Shown one piece after another: positions 37,163 to 46,368 of a stretch of DNA of 64,000 nt. The notes under the pieces are model-generated. The model was not told where the DNA came from, did no database searches, and saw only the letters and a program-made list of their open reading frames with translations. Both the position numbers and the translations under genes were made by a program. Positions within the stretch are counted from its first letter, which is position 1. Each line of letters opens with the position of its first letter. The stretch is from positions 6,944,001-7,008,000 of the forward strand of contig NZ_CP107903.1 in assembly GCF_036013955.1 (NCBI RefSeq). The letters run 5' to 3'. This DNA comes from Streptomyces sp. NBC_00459. GTDB lineage: Bacteria > Actinomycetota > Actinomycetes > Streptomycetales > Streptomycetaceae.

Positions 37163-37462
37163 ATGGACGAGAAGGACGAGACCCATGGGAACGAGGAGGA
37201 GTACGAGGACGCGGTGCTGGACGCTCGGCGCGCCCGCTGGACGGCGACCGGGACCGGGGCACTGCTGGCCCTCGTGGGGCTCGCTGCCTCGACGCTCCGC
37301 CTCACGGGCTCCGCACCCGCGCTCGTACCCGGCGCGTACGCCTTCGGCGCCGCCGTCTGCGGGCTCGCGTCGGTGCTGGGGGCGCGGGGGCGTACTCGCA
37401 GGGCCCTGTGGCTGCTGATCGTCGGCGTGATGGTGATGGCGCTAGGGGACCAGTTCGACTGA
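37163..37462 (+). CDS. Small membrane protein
   Basis: The 99-aa product has an acidic N-terminal tail (MDEKDETHGNEEEYED), then three membrane helices (about residues 30-47, 51-68 and 76-93) and an Arg-rich loop between the last two (GARGRTRRAL). No known domain. TACGCT lies 8 bases before ATG 37163 and no ribosome site is seen, so translation may be leaderless. Confidence 0.75.
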   Translation: MDEKDETHGNEEEYEDAVLDARRARWTATGTGALLALVGLAASTLRLTGSAPALVPGAYAFGAAVCGLASVLGARGRTRRALWLLIVGVMVMALGDQFD

Positions 37463-37683
37463 GTTGCTTATCGCGCTTTTACTGGGGCGACAGAGTTCAT
37501 GTGATTGTCCTGTGATGTGACTCGCACTCTTGTGAATAAGCGCACTAGCGGCTCAAACGATCACCAGCGCCTGTAACAGTGGTTCGGTATCTCTCTTGCC
37601 TAGTTTCGTTTCTTTGCGGGCCGTTCTGTTCATTCACGAGTGCTCCCGGTCAAAGATCCATATTTCATCCAGGGAGCACGTCT
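37463..37683 (+). other. AT-richer promoter region before the MMPL gene
   Basis: This 221-bp stretch is distinctly richer in A/T than its surroundings and has no open frame of typical codon use. I see no unambiguous promoter hexamers. The region ends in AGGGAGC, the ribosome site for the GTG at 37684. Confidence 0.5.
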
Positions 37684-39969
37684 GTGGCAGTCCTCGCACG
37701 CTGGTGTGTCAGGCACCGCCTCCTCGTCGTTCTGATCTGGCTCGCCGCCTTCGCCGGGGTGACCGCCGCCGCAGCCGTCGCGGGCTCGGCGTACTCGAAC
37801 GACTACGAGGTCCCCGGCACCGAGTCGGGCCGCGCCACCCAGCTCCTGGAGAAAGGTTTCTCCGGGCTCGGTGGCGACACCGACACCGTCGTCTGGCACA
37901 CCGCCTCGGGCACGGTCCGCGCCGCCGACGTCGAGCAGACGATGACCCGCACCCTGGACCGCATCGCCGACCTGCCCTCGGTGGCCTCGGTCGTCAGCCC
38001 CTACGAGGGCCGCGACACCGGCCGCATCAGCGCCGACGGGCGTACGGCCTACGCCACCGTCACCTTCGACAAGTCCGCCGAGGACATCGGCGAGGGCGAG
38101 GCGCGGGCCGTCGTCGACGTTGCCGAGTCGGCGCGTGCCGACGGGCTCCAGGTGGAGCTGGGCGGCAGCGCCATCGCGCTCACCGAGTCGTCCGGCGGCC
38201 ACCTCGCCGAGGTCGTCGGGGTGGTCGTCGCGGCCGTCGTGCTGTTCCTCGCCTTCGGCTCGCTCGCCGCCTCGCTGCTGCCCATCGCCACCGCCCTGGT
38301 GAGCGTCGGCACGGCCTACGCCGCGATCGTGCTGCTCGGGCACGCGATGACCGTCGCCGACTTCGCGCCCATGCTCGGCATGCTGATCGGCCTCGGCGTG
38401 GGCATCGACTACGCGCTCTTCATCGTCACCAGACACCGGCGCGGCCTCAAGCGCGGCCTGTCCGTCACCGAGGCGGCCACCAATGCCGTCACGACCACGG
38501 GACGCGCCGTCGTCTTCGCGGGTGCGACCGTTTGCATCGCCCTGTTGGGGATGCTGATCCTGCGGCTGGGCTTCCTCAACGGGGTCGCGATCGCCGCCTC
38601 GCTGACGGTGGTCCTGACCGTCGCGGCCTCCGTGACCCTGCTCCCCGCCCTGCTGTCGTTCATCGGGCCGCGCGCCCTGAGCCGGCGCGAGCGGCGCAGG
38701 CTGGCCGGGCACGGGCCCGAGCCGGAGCTGCCCACCGGGTTCGCCGCCCGCTGGTCCGCCTTCGTCGAGCGCCACCCCAAGGTGCTCGGCGCCGCCGCCC
38801 TGGTCGTCGTCGCGCTGCTCGCCCTGCCCACCTTCTCGCTCCACCTCGGCACCTCCGACCAGGGAAACAACCCGAAGGAGACGACAACACGCCAGGCCTA
38901 CGACCTCCTCGCCGACGGCTTCGGCCCAGGCGTCAACGGCCCGCTCACCCTGGTCACGCCCGTCTCCGACGCCGAGGACAAGCTCGTCCTCGACAACCTC
39001 GCCGCGACCCTCCGGACCACCGAGGGCGTCGCGTCGTCCTCGCCGGTCACCTACAGCGCCGACGGCTCCACCGGGTACCTCACCGTCGTACCGGAGTCCT
39101 CCCCGCAGTCCGCGCGGACCAGTGACCTGGTGGAGCGGCTGCGCGAGAAGGTGCTCCCGCGCGCGGAGACCGGCACCTCGCTCGACCTGCACGTCGGCGG
39201 GGTCACGGCGAGCTATGACGACTTCGCGGATGTGATCGTCGACAAGCTGCCGCTGTTCGTCGGTGTCGTGATCGGCCTCGGCTGTCTGCTGCTCCTGCTC
39301 GCGTTCCGCTCGATCGGCATCCCGCTCAAGGCCGCCGCGATGAACGTCGCCGCCGTCGCCTCCGCGTTCGGTGTCGTCGTCGCGATCTTCCAGTGGGGCT
39401 GGGGGAGCGAACTGCTGGGCCTCGGCAGCGCGGGCCCGATCGAGCCGTTCCTGCCGGTCATCATGGTCTCCGTCCTCTTCGGCCTCTCCATGGACTACCA
39501 GGTCTTCCTGGTCAGCCGGATGTACGAGGAGTGGCTGGAGACCGGCGACAACCGGCGGGCCGTCCGGGTCGGCCTCGCCGAGACCAGCCGCGTGATCAAC
39601 TCTGCGGCGGTCATCATGATCTCCGTCTTCCTCGCCTTCGTCCTCTCCGGCGACCGCGTGATCGCCATGTTCGGCATCGCCCTGGCCGCCGCCGTCGCCC
39701 TCGACGCCTTCGTCCTGCGCACGCTCCTGGTGCCCGCGCTGATGCACCTGCTCGGCGGCGCCAACTGGTGGCTGCCCCGCTGGCTGGACAGGCGCCTGCC
39801 GCGCATCAGCATCGAGCCGCCCGAGTGCCGGAGCGCCGCCGCGCAATTGCCGGGCGTCGGGGAGGCCGCCCGTGCGAGCATTCCGGACGTACTCGACGTA
39901 CTCGACATGGACGTCATGGACGTACTGGTGAAGGAGCGACCGCAGGATGTACGCGATATCCCTGGGTGA
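37684..39969 (+). CDS. MMPL-family (RND-type) membrane exporter
   Basis: A 761-aa membrane transporter of two similar halves. Each half has one helix, an outer domain, then five helices. The proton-relay Asp-Tyr pairs are present in both halves: GIDYALFIVTRHRR near residue 240 and SMDYQVFLVSRMYEEW near 605. MMPL proteins export lipids or drugs driven by proton flow; the cargo here is unknown. GTG at 37684 follows AGGGAGC. The last 23 bp overlap the start of the acetyltransferase gene. The C-terminal tail is acidic. Confidence 0.93.
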   Translation: MAVLARWCVRHRLLVVLIWLAAFAGVTAAAAVAGSAYSNDYEVPGTESGRATQLLEKGFSGLGGDTDTVVWHTASGTVRAADVEQTMTRTLDRIADLPSVASVVSPYEGRDTGRISADGRTAYATVTFDKSAEDIGEGEARAVVDVAESARADGLQVELGGSAIALTESSGGHLAEVVGVVVAAVVLFLAFGSLAASLLPIATALVSVGTAYAAIVLLGHAMTVADFAPMLGMLIGLGVGIDYALFIVTRHRRGLKRGLSVTEAATNAVTTTGRAVVFAGATVCIALLGMLILRLGFLNGVAIAASLTVVLTVAASVTLLPALLSFIGPRALSRRERRRLAGHGPEPELPTGFAARWSAFVERHPKVLGAAALVVVALLALPTFSLHLGTSDQGNNPKETTTRQAYDLLADGFGPGVNGPLTLVTPVSDAEDKLVLDNLAATLRTTEGVASSSPVTYSADGSTGYLTVVPESSPQSARTSDLVERLREKVLPRAETGTSLDLHVGGVTASYDDFADVIVDKLPLFVGVVIGLGCLLLLLAFRSIGIPLKAAAMNVAAVASAFGVVVAIFQWGWGSELLGLGSAGPIEPFLPVIMVSVLFGLSMDYQVFLVSRMYEEWLETGDNRRAVRVGLAETSRVINSAAVIMISVFLAFVLSGDRVIAMFGIALAAAVALDAFVLRTLLVPALMHLLGGANWWLPRWLDRRLPRISIEPPECRSAAAQLPGVGEAARASIPDVLDVLDMDVMDVLVKERPQDVRDIPG

Positions 39970-40522
39970 CGACGGCGCGGAACTCCGGCCCCTGGAGCCC
40001 TGGCACGCCGAGGAGTTCCTCGCGCATCTCGACCGGGGGCGGGACTTCATCACCCGGCACGTCCCCTTCGGCATGAAGACCACGGACCTCGACTCCGCGC
40101 GGGACCAGCTCCAGCGGTACGCCGACCAGCGCGCCGCCGACACCGGGTCGCTGCACGGGATCTGGCTGGACGGGAAACTCGTCGGCGGGGTGCTGTTCCT
40201 CAACTTCAGCGCGGAGCAAGGCAACTGCGAGGTCGGCTGCTGGCTGGAGCCGGCCGGTACCGGACGCGGGCTGATCACGCGCGCGATGCGTGTCCTCATC
40301 GACTGGGCGATTGACGTACGTGGCATGCACCGTGTGGAGTGGCACGCGTCGTCCGTCAACGAAGCGAGCATCAACGTGGCGCGGCGACTGGGCATGAGCC
40401 GTGAGGCCCTGCTGCGGGAGAACTACCCGCACCGGGGTGTACGCGCGGACACCGAGATCTGGTCGGTACTCGCGCCCGAGTGGCGTGCCGCACGCGCGCG
40501 TGCCGCTCACAAGGAGCATTAA
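39947..40522 (+). CDS. GNAT N-acetyltransferase (RimJ/RimL type)
   Basis: A 191-aa acetyl-CoA-dependent acetyltransferase. It has LRPLEPWHAEEFLAHLDRG, the strand IWLDGKLVGGVLFL, the acetyl-CoA region EVGCWLEPAGTGRGLITRAM and the RimJ/L-like ending SINVARRLGMSREALLRENYPHRG. It probably acetylates a protein N-terminus or small amine. ATG at 39947 lies within the last codons of the MMPL gene, with AAGGAG about 10 bases upstream, so translation is coupled to the exporter. Confidence 0.93.
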   Translation: MYAISLGDDGAELRPLEPWHAEEFLAHLDRGRDFITRHVPFGMKTTDLDSARDQLQRYADQRAADTGSLHGIWLDGKLVGGVLFLNFSAEQGNCEVGCWLEPAGTGRGLITRAMRVLIDWAIDVRGMHRVEWHASSVNEASINVARRLGMSREALLRENYPHRGVRADTEIWSVLAPEWRAARARAAHKEH

Positions 40523-40557
40523 GGAACTTCTCAGACGACGTCCGTACGGTGCGAGGC

Positions 40558-41175
40558 ATGGGAACCAAGACAGCAGACGAGACCGGCGCCGAGACCGGTA
40601 CCGAGGCGAAGAGCGACGACGTGAAGAGCGGTAACGAGACGGTGGACATCACCAAGGACGAGCAGCCGGCGGAGGCCGCGGCCGAGACCGAGGTCGAGGT
40701 CCTGGGCGACGCGGACGAGTACGAGGGCGAGGACCTGACGGACCTCGACGAGGCGGAGCTCGCGGCCGAGAAGGAGGGCCCCTCCGGTGTGGGCCAGGGC
40801 GCTGCGGCCGTGGTGTCCGCCGTCCTCGGCTTCGTCTCGCTCACCGGCAGCTGGCTGGGCACGGTGGCGGGCGCGCGCGAGACGCTCGTCGGCCAGCTGG
40901 GGACCGCGTCCTCGGCGAGCGTCGCCACCCAGATCAAGGAGGTCTACGGCGACGCCTGGCAGACCACCGCGCTGTGGGGCGGCATCTTCGCGCTCCTCGG
41001 GCTGCTCGTCGGTGTCGCGGCCCTCGCCCGGCCCGCGTTCGGCGCCCCGGGCAAGCCGCAGCCGGTCTGGATCAAGTCGGTCTCCTGGGCGGGTGTCGCC
41101 CTCGGCATCCTCGGACTGCTCCTCGCGGTCCTGAAGTACACCGACGTACTGCTGGGCCTGCCCTCCGCGCCCTGA
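40558..41175 (+). CDS. Membrane protein with acidic N-terminal domain
   Basis: The 205-aa protein starts with a very acidic, probably disordered tail (residues 1-75, rich in Glu, Asp, Thr). Three or four membrane helices follow: about 82-104, 130-155 and 178-200. No known domain. TACGGT ends 7 bases before ATG 40558, and GGAAC lies at 40523-40527 with CGT at 40543-40545, which looks like an ECF-type -35/-10 pair with 15-base spacing. Either reading implies a very short leader. A complex hairpin follows the gene. Confidence 0.8.
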   Translation: MGTKTADETGAETGTEAKSDDVKSGNETVDITKDEQPAEAAAETEVEVLGDADEYEGEDLTDLDEAELAAEKEGPSGVGQGAAAVVSAVLGFVSLTGSWLGTVAGARETLVGQLGTASSASVATQIKEVYGDAWQTTALWGGIFALLGLLVGVAALARPAFGAPGKPQPVWIKSVSWAGVALGILGLLLAVLKYTDVLLGLPSAP

Positions 41176-41201
41176 CACGGGAGCGGAATCACCGCAGGTC
41201 A

Positions 41202-41254
41202 TGAGGGGCCTTAGGCCGGTCGTAAGCACCTTACGACCCGTCCGGGGCCCCTCA
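41202..41254 (+). terminator. Nested hairpin terminator
   Basis: The outer stem TGAGGGGCC (41202-41210) pairs with GGCCCCTCA (41246-41254). Inside it, GGTCGTAAG (41218-41226) pairs with CTTACGACC (41230-41238) across a CAC loop. It lies 27 bp after the membrane-protein gene and probably terminates it. It could work in either direction. Confidence 0.75.
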
Positions 41255-41388
41255 CCCGTTCCTAAGGCCCCCACCCCCTCGGAAGATGCGGAACTCTCCC
41301 GATGTGGCGGACCCCCCTGGGAGACGAAGGTTGGGACATCGCAGAAAGCGAAGACCGACCGAAGTCACCAGGACCCGAGGGGCATCAC

Positions 41389-41574
41389 ATGTTCGAGTAC
41401 GAACTCCACCAGATCCGTTCCGCCGAGCTGCGCCGCGCCGCCGCGGACGAGCGCCTGGCCCGGGAAGCCGTCCGTGGCGCTCGTGCCGCCCGCCGCGAGG
41501 CAGCCGGCCCGGCCGCCGAGGGCGAGGTGCATACCGACCGCACCCGCAGGCACTGGTTCACCCGGGCCGCGTGA
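41389..41574 (+). CDS. Small charged helical protein
   Basis: A 61-aa protein, MFEYELHQIRSAELRRAA at the start, then an Arg/Ala/Glu-rich amphipathic helix and a basic Trp-containing end. No signal peptide or membrane helix. ATG at 41389 has CGAGGGGC about 7 bases upstream. Its codon use is typical. Short proteins with the FEYELHQ...RSAELRR start are common next to large LuxR regulators in Streptomyces (from memory). Function unknown. Confidence 0.72.
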   Translation: MFEYELHQIRSAELRRAAADERLAREAVRGARAARREAAGPAAEGEVHTDRTRRHWFTRAA

Positions 41575-41738
41575 GCACCGGGGGACGGGCGGACGGTTCT
41601 CCCACGGCGGCGCTCCTCCCCGCGCACGCCGAGGCCGTCCGCCCCACGACCCACCACGGGCCGGTCGCCGTCACGGTGACCGGCCCGTCCCGCACGTCGT
41701 CCGTCGGCCCGGTCATCGGCCCGATAACCAGTCCCGCG

Positions 41739-44700
41739 ATGTCAGAGCCCTGTGCGATGCTCTGGCCCGTGGAGACCAGGTCCGTCTGTCCGGTGTTCGT
41801 CGGTCGCGCCGATGAGTTGGGGGTGTTGCACGACGCGCTCGCCCGCGCCGCCACCGGTGAGCCGCAGGCGTTGCTGCTCGGTGGGGAAGCAGGGGTCGGC
41901 AAGACACGACTGGTCGAGGAGTTCGCCGAGGCGGCCTCCGGCCGGGGCGCTGTCGTCGCACTCGGCGGCTGCGTCGAGATCGGCGCCGACGGGCTGCCCT
42001 TCGCTCCCTTCTCCACAGCCCTGCGCGCCCTGCTCCGCGCGCTGCCCGACGAGTTGGCCGCCGCCGCTGCCGGGCAGGAGGAGGAACTGGCCAGGCTGCT
42101 GCCCGAGTTGGGCGAGACCGGCGCCGGACGGCACGACGAGGAGGGCATGGCCCGCCTCTTCGAACTCACCGCGCGCCTCCTGGAACGCGTCGCCGCCGAC
42201 CGCACAGTCGTCGTCGCCCTCGAAGACCTCCACTGGGCCGACGCCTCCACCCGCCACCTCCTCGCCTACCTCTTCCGCACCCTGCGCACCGGCCGCCTCG
42301 TCGTCCTCGCCACCTACCGCGCCGACGACATCCACCGCCGCCACCCCCTGCGCCCCCTCCTCGCCGAACTGGACCGGCTGCGCACCGTCCGCCGCATCGA
42401 GCTGAGCCGCTTCAACCGCGCCGAAGTGGGCCGACAGATCGCCGGTATCCTCGCCGCCGAACCCGCACCGGCCCAGGTCGACGAGATCTTCGACCGTTCC
42501 GACGGCAACGCCTTCTTCGTCGAGGAACTCGCCGTCGCCGCCCACGAGGGCTGCCGCACCCGGCTCACCGACACCCTCCGGGACCTGCTCCTCGTACGCG
42601 TCGAAAGCCTGCCCGAGAGCGCCCAGCGGGTCGCCCGGATCGTCGCGGAGGGCGGCTCCACCGTCGAGTACCGGCTGCTCGCCGCCGTCGCCGGGCTCGC
42701 CGAGGACGACCTCATCGAGGCACTGCGCGCTGCGGTCGGCGCCAACCTCCTGCTCGCCACCCCGGCCGGCGACGGCTACCGCTTCCGCCACTCCCTGGTC
42801 CGCGAGGCCGTCGCCGACGACCTGCTCCCCGGCGAACGCTCCCGCCTCAACCGCCGCTACGCCGAGGCACTGGAGGCCGAGCCGACGCTCGTCCCCGCAG
42901 ACCAACGCGCCATGCGCCTGGCCAGCTACTGGTACCACGCCCACGACCCGGCCAAGGCCCTCCCCGCCGTCCTGGACGCCTCGGTCACCGCCCGCCGCCG
43001 GTACGCGTACTCCGAGCAACTACGGCTCCTGGAACGGGCGATGGAGCTCTGGGACGCCGCCCCCGACGCCGTACGGGCGACCCTCCGCCCTGTCGACTAC
43101 ACCGAGATCTACCCGCCCTACGGCTGCGACTCGGCCCCCACCGCCCTGCGCTACCTCGACCTCATGGCCGAGGCCGCCGTCGCGGGCCGGCTGTGCGGGG
43201 AGCGCGAACGCGCACTGAAGATCATCAAGCGGGCGCTGCACCTCCTGGAGGACGACGGCGACCCGCTGCGCGCCGCCTGGTTCTGGTGCCAGCGTTCCCG
43301 TCTGGTCCAGGCCCAGTCGCGAGGCGACGGCTGGAAGGAACTCGGCACGGCCCAGGAACTCGTACGCGGTCTGCCGCCCTCGGAGGTGCACGCCGAGGTC
43401 CTGGCCAATGTCGCCGCCTGGTCGATGCTGCACTCGCCCGGCCCCGACGCCCTCGCCGCCGCCGAACAGGCGGTCGAGTACGCCCGCATGGTGGGCGCCC
43501 ACGAGACCGAGCTGCACGCCCGTCTCACCCACGGCGGACTCCTGATCGACGCCGGTGCCACGGAGACCGGGTTCGCGGAGATGCGCGCGGTCAAGGAACA
43601 GTCGGTCGCGGAGAACATCTTCTTCGTCGCCGGACGCGCCTATGTCAATCTTCCCAGTGGGCTCGAGTCGGTCGGCCGTTCCCGGGACTCCGTCCCCATC
43701 CTGGAGGAGGGCATCGCCTACACCCGCAGGTTCGGCCTGCTGGACTCCGAGGCCTGGGTGTGGGGCAACCTCTCCCAGTCGCTGTACTCGCTCGGACGTT
43801 GGGACGCCGCCGCCGACGCCGCGACCAACGCGCTGCGCCGGGGCCACAGCACCAAGCCACAGGGAGGCGGCGCCATCTGCCTGGCCCAGCTCGCCCTGGA
43901 CCGGGGCGACCTGCCCGAGGCCACGCGCCAACTGGCCACCGCGCACGAGCACTTCGGCACCCACGACCCCATGCCCCAGCACGACCTGCTGCTCGCCCTG
44001 GTCACCATCGGTGTCGCCGCCGCCGAGGGCCGCCTCCTCGACGCCCGCACCGAACTGGGCCATGTCCTGGACACCGGCTTCCCGCCGGGCACCCACCGCT
44101 ACGGCTGGCCCTTGCTCCTCGCCGCCGTCACCGCGGAGGCCGACGCCCGCGCCCTGCCCACCGTCGCGGCGGGCCGCGCCGAGATACTCGAACGCATCCG
44201 CGACACCGCCAAGAAGCTCACCACGGGCGCCCCCGTCTGGCTCGCCCACGAGCAGTGGGTCCGCGCCGAACTCCAGCGCGCCGACGGCACCGCCACCTCC
44301 GACACCTGGTCGCGGCTCGTCACCGCCTTCGAGGCCCTGGACCGCCCGTACGACCTCGCCCGGGTCCGCCACCGCCTCGCCGAGGCCCTGCTGACGGACG
44401 GCGCCGAGCCCGACGACCGCGACCGGGCGACCGAACTCCTCCGGCTGTCCGCCACCGTCGCCGACCACCTGGGCGCCCGCCCGCTCGCCGACGCCGTCAC
44501 CCTCCTCGCCCAACGCGCCCGCCTCACCCCGACCCGCACTCCCGGTCCGGCCCGCCCCACGGCGGACCCGGTGGAGTCCCTGGGCCTGACCAGCCGCGAA
44601 CGGGACGTCCTGCGTCTGGTCTCCGCAGGCCGCACCAACCGCCAGATCGCCGAGGAACTCTTCATCTCGCCGAAGACGGCGAGCGTCCACGTCTCCAACA

Positions 44701-44804
44701 TCCTGGCCAAACTGGGCGTCTCGGGCCGGGGAGAGGCGGCGGCGCTGGCCCACCGGCTGGGGCTGTTCCCACCGGGGGCGGTTTCCGCCAGGACGGTCGG
44801 GTGA
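41739..44804 (+). CDS. Large ATP-binding LuxR-family (LAL) transcriptional regulator
   Basis: A 1,021-aa regulator of the LAL type. An N-terminal AAA/NTPase domain has Walker A GGEAGVGKTR (48-57) and Walker B ALEDLHWAD (160-168). A long middle region of helical TPR-like repeats (about 330-930) follows. The C-terminal LuxR helix-turn-helix is LTSRERDVLRLVSAGRTNRQ...ISPKTASVHVSNILAKLGV near residues 950-1005. LAL proteins are often pathway activators; the target is not evident. ATG at 41739 is a best guess since no ribosome site is seen; ATG 41757 is possible. Confidence 0.92.
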   Translation: MSEPCAMLWPVETRSVCPVFVGRADELGVLHDALARAATGEPQALLLGGEAGVGKTRLVEEFAEAASGRGAVVALGGCVEIGADGLPFAPFSTALRALLRALPDELAAAAAGQEEELARLLPELGETGAGRHDEEGMARLFELTARLLERVAADRTVVVALEDLHWADASTRHLLAYLFRTLRTGRLVVLATYRADDIHRRHPLRPLLAELDRLRTVRRIELSRFNRAEVGRQIAGILAAEPAPAQVDEIFDRSDGNAFFVEELAVAAHEGCRTRLTDTLRDLLLVRVESLPESAQRVARIVAEGGSTVEYRLLAAVAGLAEDDLIEALRAAVGANLLLATPAGDGYRFRHSLVREAVADDLLPGERSRLNRRYAEALEAEPTLVPADQRAMRLASYWYHAHDPAKALPAVLDASVTARRRYAYSEQLRLLERAMELWDAAPDAVRATLRPVDYTEIYPPYGCDSAPTALRYLDLMAEAAVAGRLCGERERALKIIKRALHLLEDDGDPLRAAWFWCQRSRLVQAQSRGDGWKELGTAQELVRGLPPSEVHAEVLANVAAWSMLHSPGPDALAAAEQAVEYARMVGAHETELHARLTHGGLLIDAGATETGFAEMRAVKEQSVAENIFFVAGRAYVNLPSGLESVGRSRDSVPILEEGIAYTRRFGLLDSEAWVWGNLSQSLYSLGRWDAAADAATNALRRGHSTKPQGGGAICLAQLALDRGDLPEATRQLATAHEHFGTHDPMPQHDLLLALVTIGVAAAEGRLLDARTELGHVLDTGFPPGTHRYGWPLLLAAVTAEADARALPTVAAGRAEILERIRDTAKKLTTGAPVWLAHEQWVRAELQRADGTATSDTWSRLVTAFEALDRPYDLARVRHRLAEALLTDGAEPDDRDRATELLRLSATVADHLGARPLADAVTLLAQRARLTPTRTPGPARPTADPVESLGLTSRERDVLRLVSAGRTNRQIAEELFISPKTASVHVSNILAKLGVSGRGEAAALAHRLGLFPPGAVSARTVG

Positions 44805-44849
44805 GGGCGAGAGTTACGCTGCAGGGGACCCAGGCCCACGGGAGGCCCC

Positions 44850-45107
44850 GTGTTCAACATGTTCGAGGAGCTCTTCGCACCGGGACGCAAGCACACCCGC
44901 GACGAGCAGAACCGCCTGGAGCTGACCCGCGAGGACGTCGGTGACGGCGACCCCGGACGCGGCCCGATAGACCTCGCGTCCGGAAAGGTCGTCGTGCGCC
45001 CGTCCGAGCAACCGGGTCGGCCGGACCGCGCCGATCAGCCAGAACGGACTGATCGGCCGGAACGGACTGATCAGCGTGAACGGACTGATCCTCCTCACGT
45101 CACCTGA
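44850..45107 (+). CDS. DUF6191-like small protein with C-terminal repeat
   Basis: An 85-aa protein. The first 50 residues, with MFEELFAPGRKHTRDEQNRLELTRED as the core, match a small actinobacterial family of unknown function (DUF6191, from memory). The tail is a run of the hexapeptide D-(Q/R)-(P/R)-E-R-T, encoded by an 18-bp tandem DNA repeat. GTG at 44850 follows GGGAGG; ATG 44859 is also possible. The last 13 bp overlap the 3' end of the convergent sugar dehydrogenase gene. Confidence 0.78.
   Translation: MFNMFEELFAPGRKHTRDEQNRLELTREDVGDGDPGRGPIDLASGKVVVRPSEQPGRPDRADQPERTDRPERTDQRERTDPPHVT
45033..45086 (+). repeat. Three 18-bp tandem repeats in a coding tail
   Basis: Units at 45033-45050, 45051-45068 and 45069-45086 follow GATC(A/G)Gxx(A/G/T)GAACGGACT, and a partial GATC follows. 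They encode D-Q-P-E-R-T, D-R-P-E-R-T and D-Q-R-E-R-T. Copy number may vary between strains. Confidence 0.8.
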
Positions 45108-46270
45108 AGCTCCAGAATCCGGTCGTCCCCGCCCTCCGGGGACCCCCTGCCGTCCGTCTCGCTCGTCACCAGCCACAACTTGTCGCCGCCCGCGGACACG
45201 ACCGTACGGAGCCTGCCGTACTCGCCCTCCAGGAACGCCTGCGGGTCGGCCGAGGTCTCCGTGCCCTTCAGAGGGACGCGCCAAAGGCGCTGGCCCTTCA
45301 GCCCCGCCATCCATATCGAGCCCTCGGCGTAGGCGACGCCGCTGGGGGACGCGTCGTCCGTGTGCCACTGGGCGACGGGGTTGTGGAACGCGTCGTCGTC
45401 GCTGTCGCCCTCCGCCTCGGGCCAGCCGTAGTTGTCGCCCGGCTTGATCTGGTTCAGCTCGTCCCAGGTGTCCTGGCCGAACTCCGAGGCGAACAGCCGC
45501 TGCTTCGAGTCCCAGGCGAGGCCCTGCACATTGCGGTGGCCGTAGGAGTACACCGGGGAGTCGGGGAAGGGGTTGCCCGGGGCCGGTTCGCCCTCCGGGG
45601 TCAGGCGCAGGATCTTGCCGCCCAGGGAGTCCTTGTCCTGGGCCAGCCCGGTGTCGCCGCTCTCGCCCGTGCCCGCGTACAGCATTCTGTCCGGGCCGAA
45701 GGCGATCCGGCCGCCGTTGTGGATGTAGCCCTTCGGGATGCCCCGGAAGACCGTGTTCGGGGCGCCCAGCTGCTCGCCCGACGGCTTCTCCTCCTCGTAC
45801 AGCATGCGGGCGATGCGGTTGTCCGACTCCGTCGTGAAGTACGCGTAGACCATGTGGTCCGACGCGAAGGAAGGGGACAGCGCGAGGCCCAGCAGACCGC
45901 CCTCACCGGCCGCCGAGACGCCCGGCACCTCGCCCACCTCGGTCTTCTTCCCCGTCTCCGTGTCGATCCGGGTGATCGTGCCCTCGTCACGGGAGGAGAC
46001 CAGCAGATCGCCGTCCGGCAGCGGGGCCAGGCCCCAGGGGGACTTCAGGCCCTCGGTGACCGTGCGCACCACCTTCACCGAGCCCTTGGCCGGCGGGGCC
46101 TCCTCGGCCGCCTGCGCCGGGGACGACGACTGCGGGCTCGTACGTCCCGGCGACGCACCGCCGTCGCCGCCCGAGCCGCTTCCTCCTCCCTCGTCGGAGG
46201 AGCAGCCGGCCGTGAGCAGGAGCGTGGCCGCGGCCAGTACGGCCGTCACAGCTCTACGTTGCACGATCAT
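45095..46270 (-). CDS. Lipoprotein PQQ-dependent sugar (sorbosone-type) dehydrogenase
   Basis: Exported lipoprotein of 391 aa. The lipobox LLTAGC puts the lipidated Cys at residue 23, and a Ser/Gly-rich linker follows. The six-bladed beta-propeller of the GSDH/YliI family covers about 65-390, with LKSPWGLAPLPDGDLLVS, the GLLGLALSPSF strand, the catalytic-region YIHNGGRIAFGPD, and YSYGHRNVQGLAWD. The family oxidises aldose sugars with PQQ, though many members are untested. ATG at 46270 has GAAGGGA upstream. It converges on the DUF6191-like gene with a 13-bp overlap. Confidence 0.92.
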   Translation of the reverse strand: MIVQRRAVTAVLAAATLLLTAGCSSDEGGGSGSGGDGGASPGRTSPQSSSPAQAAEEAPPAKGSVKVVRTVTEGLKSPWGLAPLPDGDLLVSSRDEGTITRIDTETGKKTEVGEVPGVSAAGEGGLLGLALSPSFASDHMVYAYFTTESDNRIARMLYEEEKPSGEQLGAPNTVFRGIPKGYIHNGGRIAFGPDRMLYAGTGESGDTGLAQDKDSLGGKILRLTPEGEPAPGNPFPDSPVYSYGHRNVQGLAWDSKQRLFASEFGQDTWDELNQIKPGDNYGWPEAEGDSDDDAFHNPVAQWHTDDASPSGVAYAEGSIWMAGLKGQRLWRVPLKGTETSADPQAFLEGEYGRLRTVVSAGGDKLWLVTSETDGRGSPEGGDDRILELQVT

Positions 46271-46368
46271 GGTCCCTTCGACGCGGCGGGTTCTCCTTGT
46301 GATACACCGCTCGCGCCTCGCGAGTTCCCGATCCGCACAGCCTGATTCCGGGCAGCCTGATTCCGGCC

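Noticed and set aside
37630..40395. A 921-codon minus-strand frame opposite the MMPL gene
   Set aside because: It is rich in Gly, Asp, Arg and Glu with no domain, and is the antisense shadow of an MMPL exporter with clear motifs.
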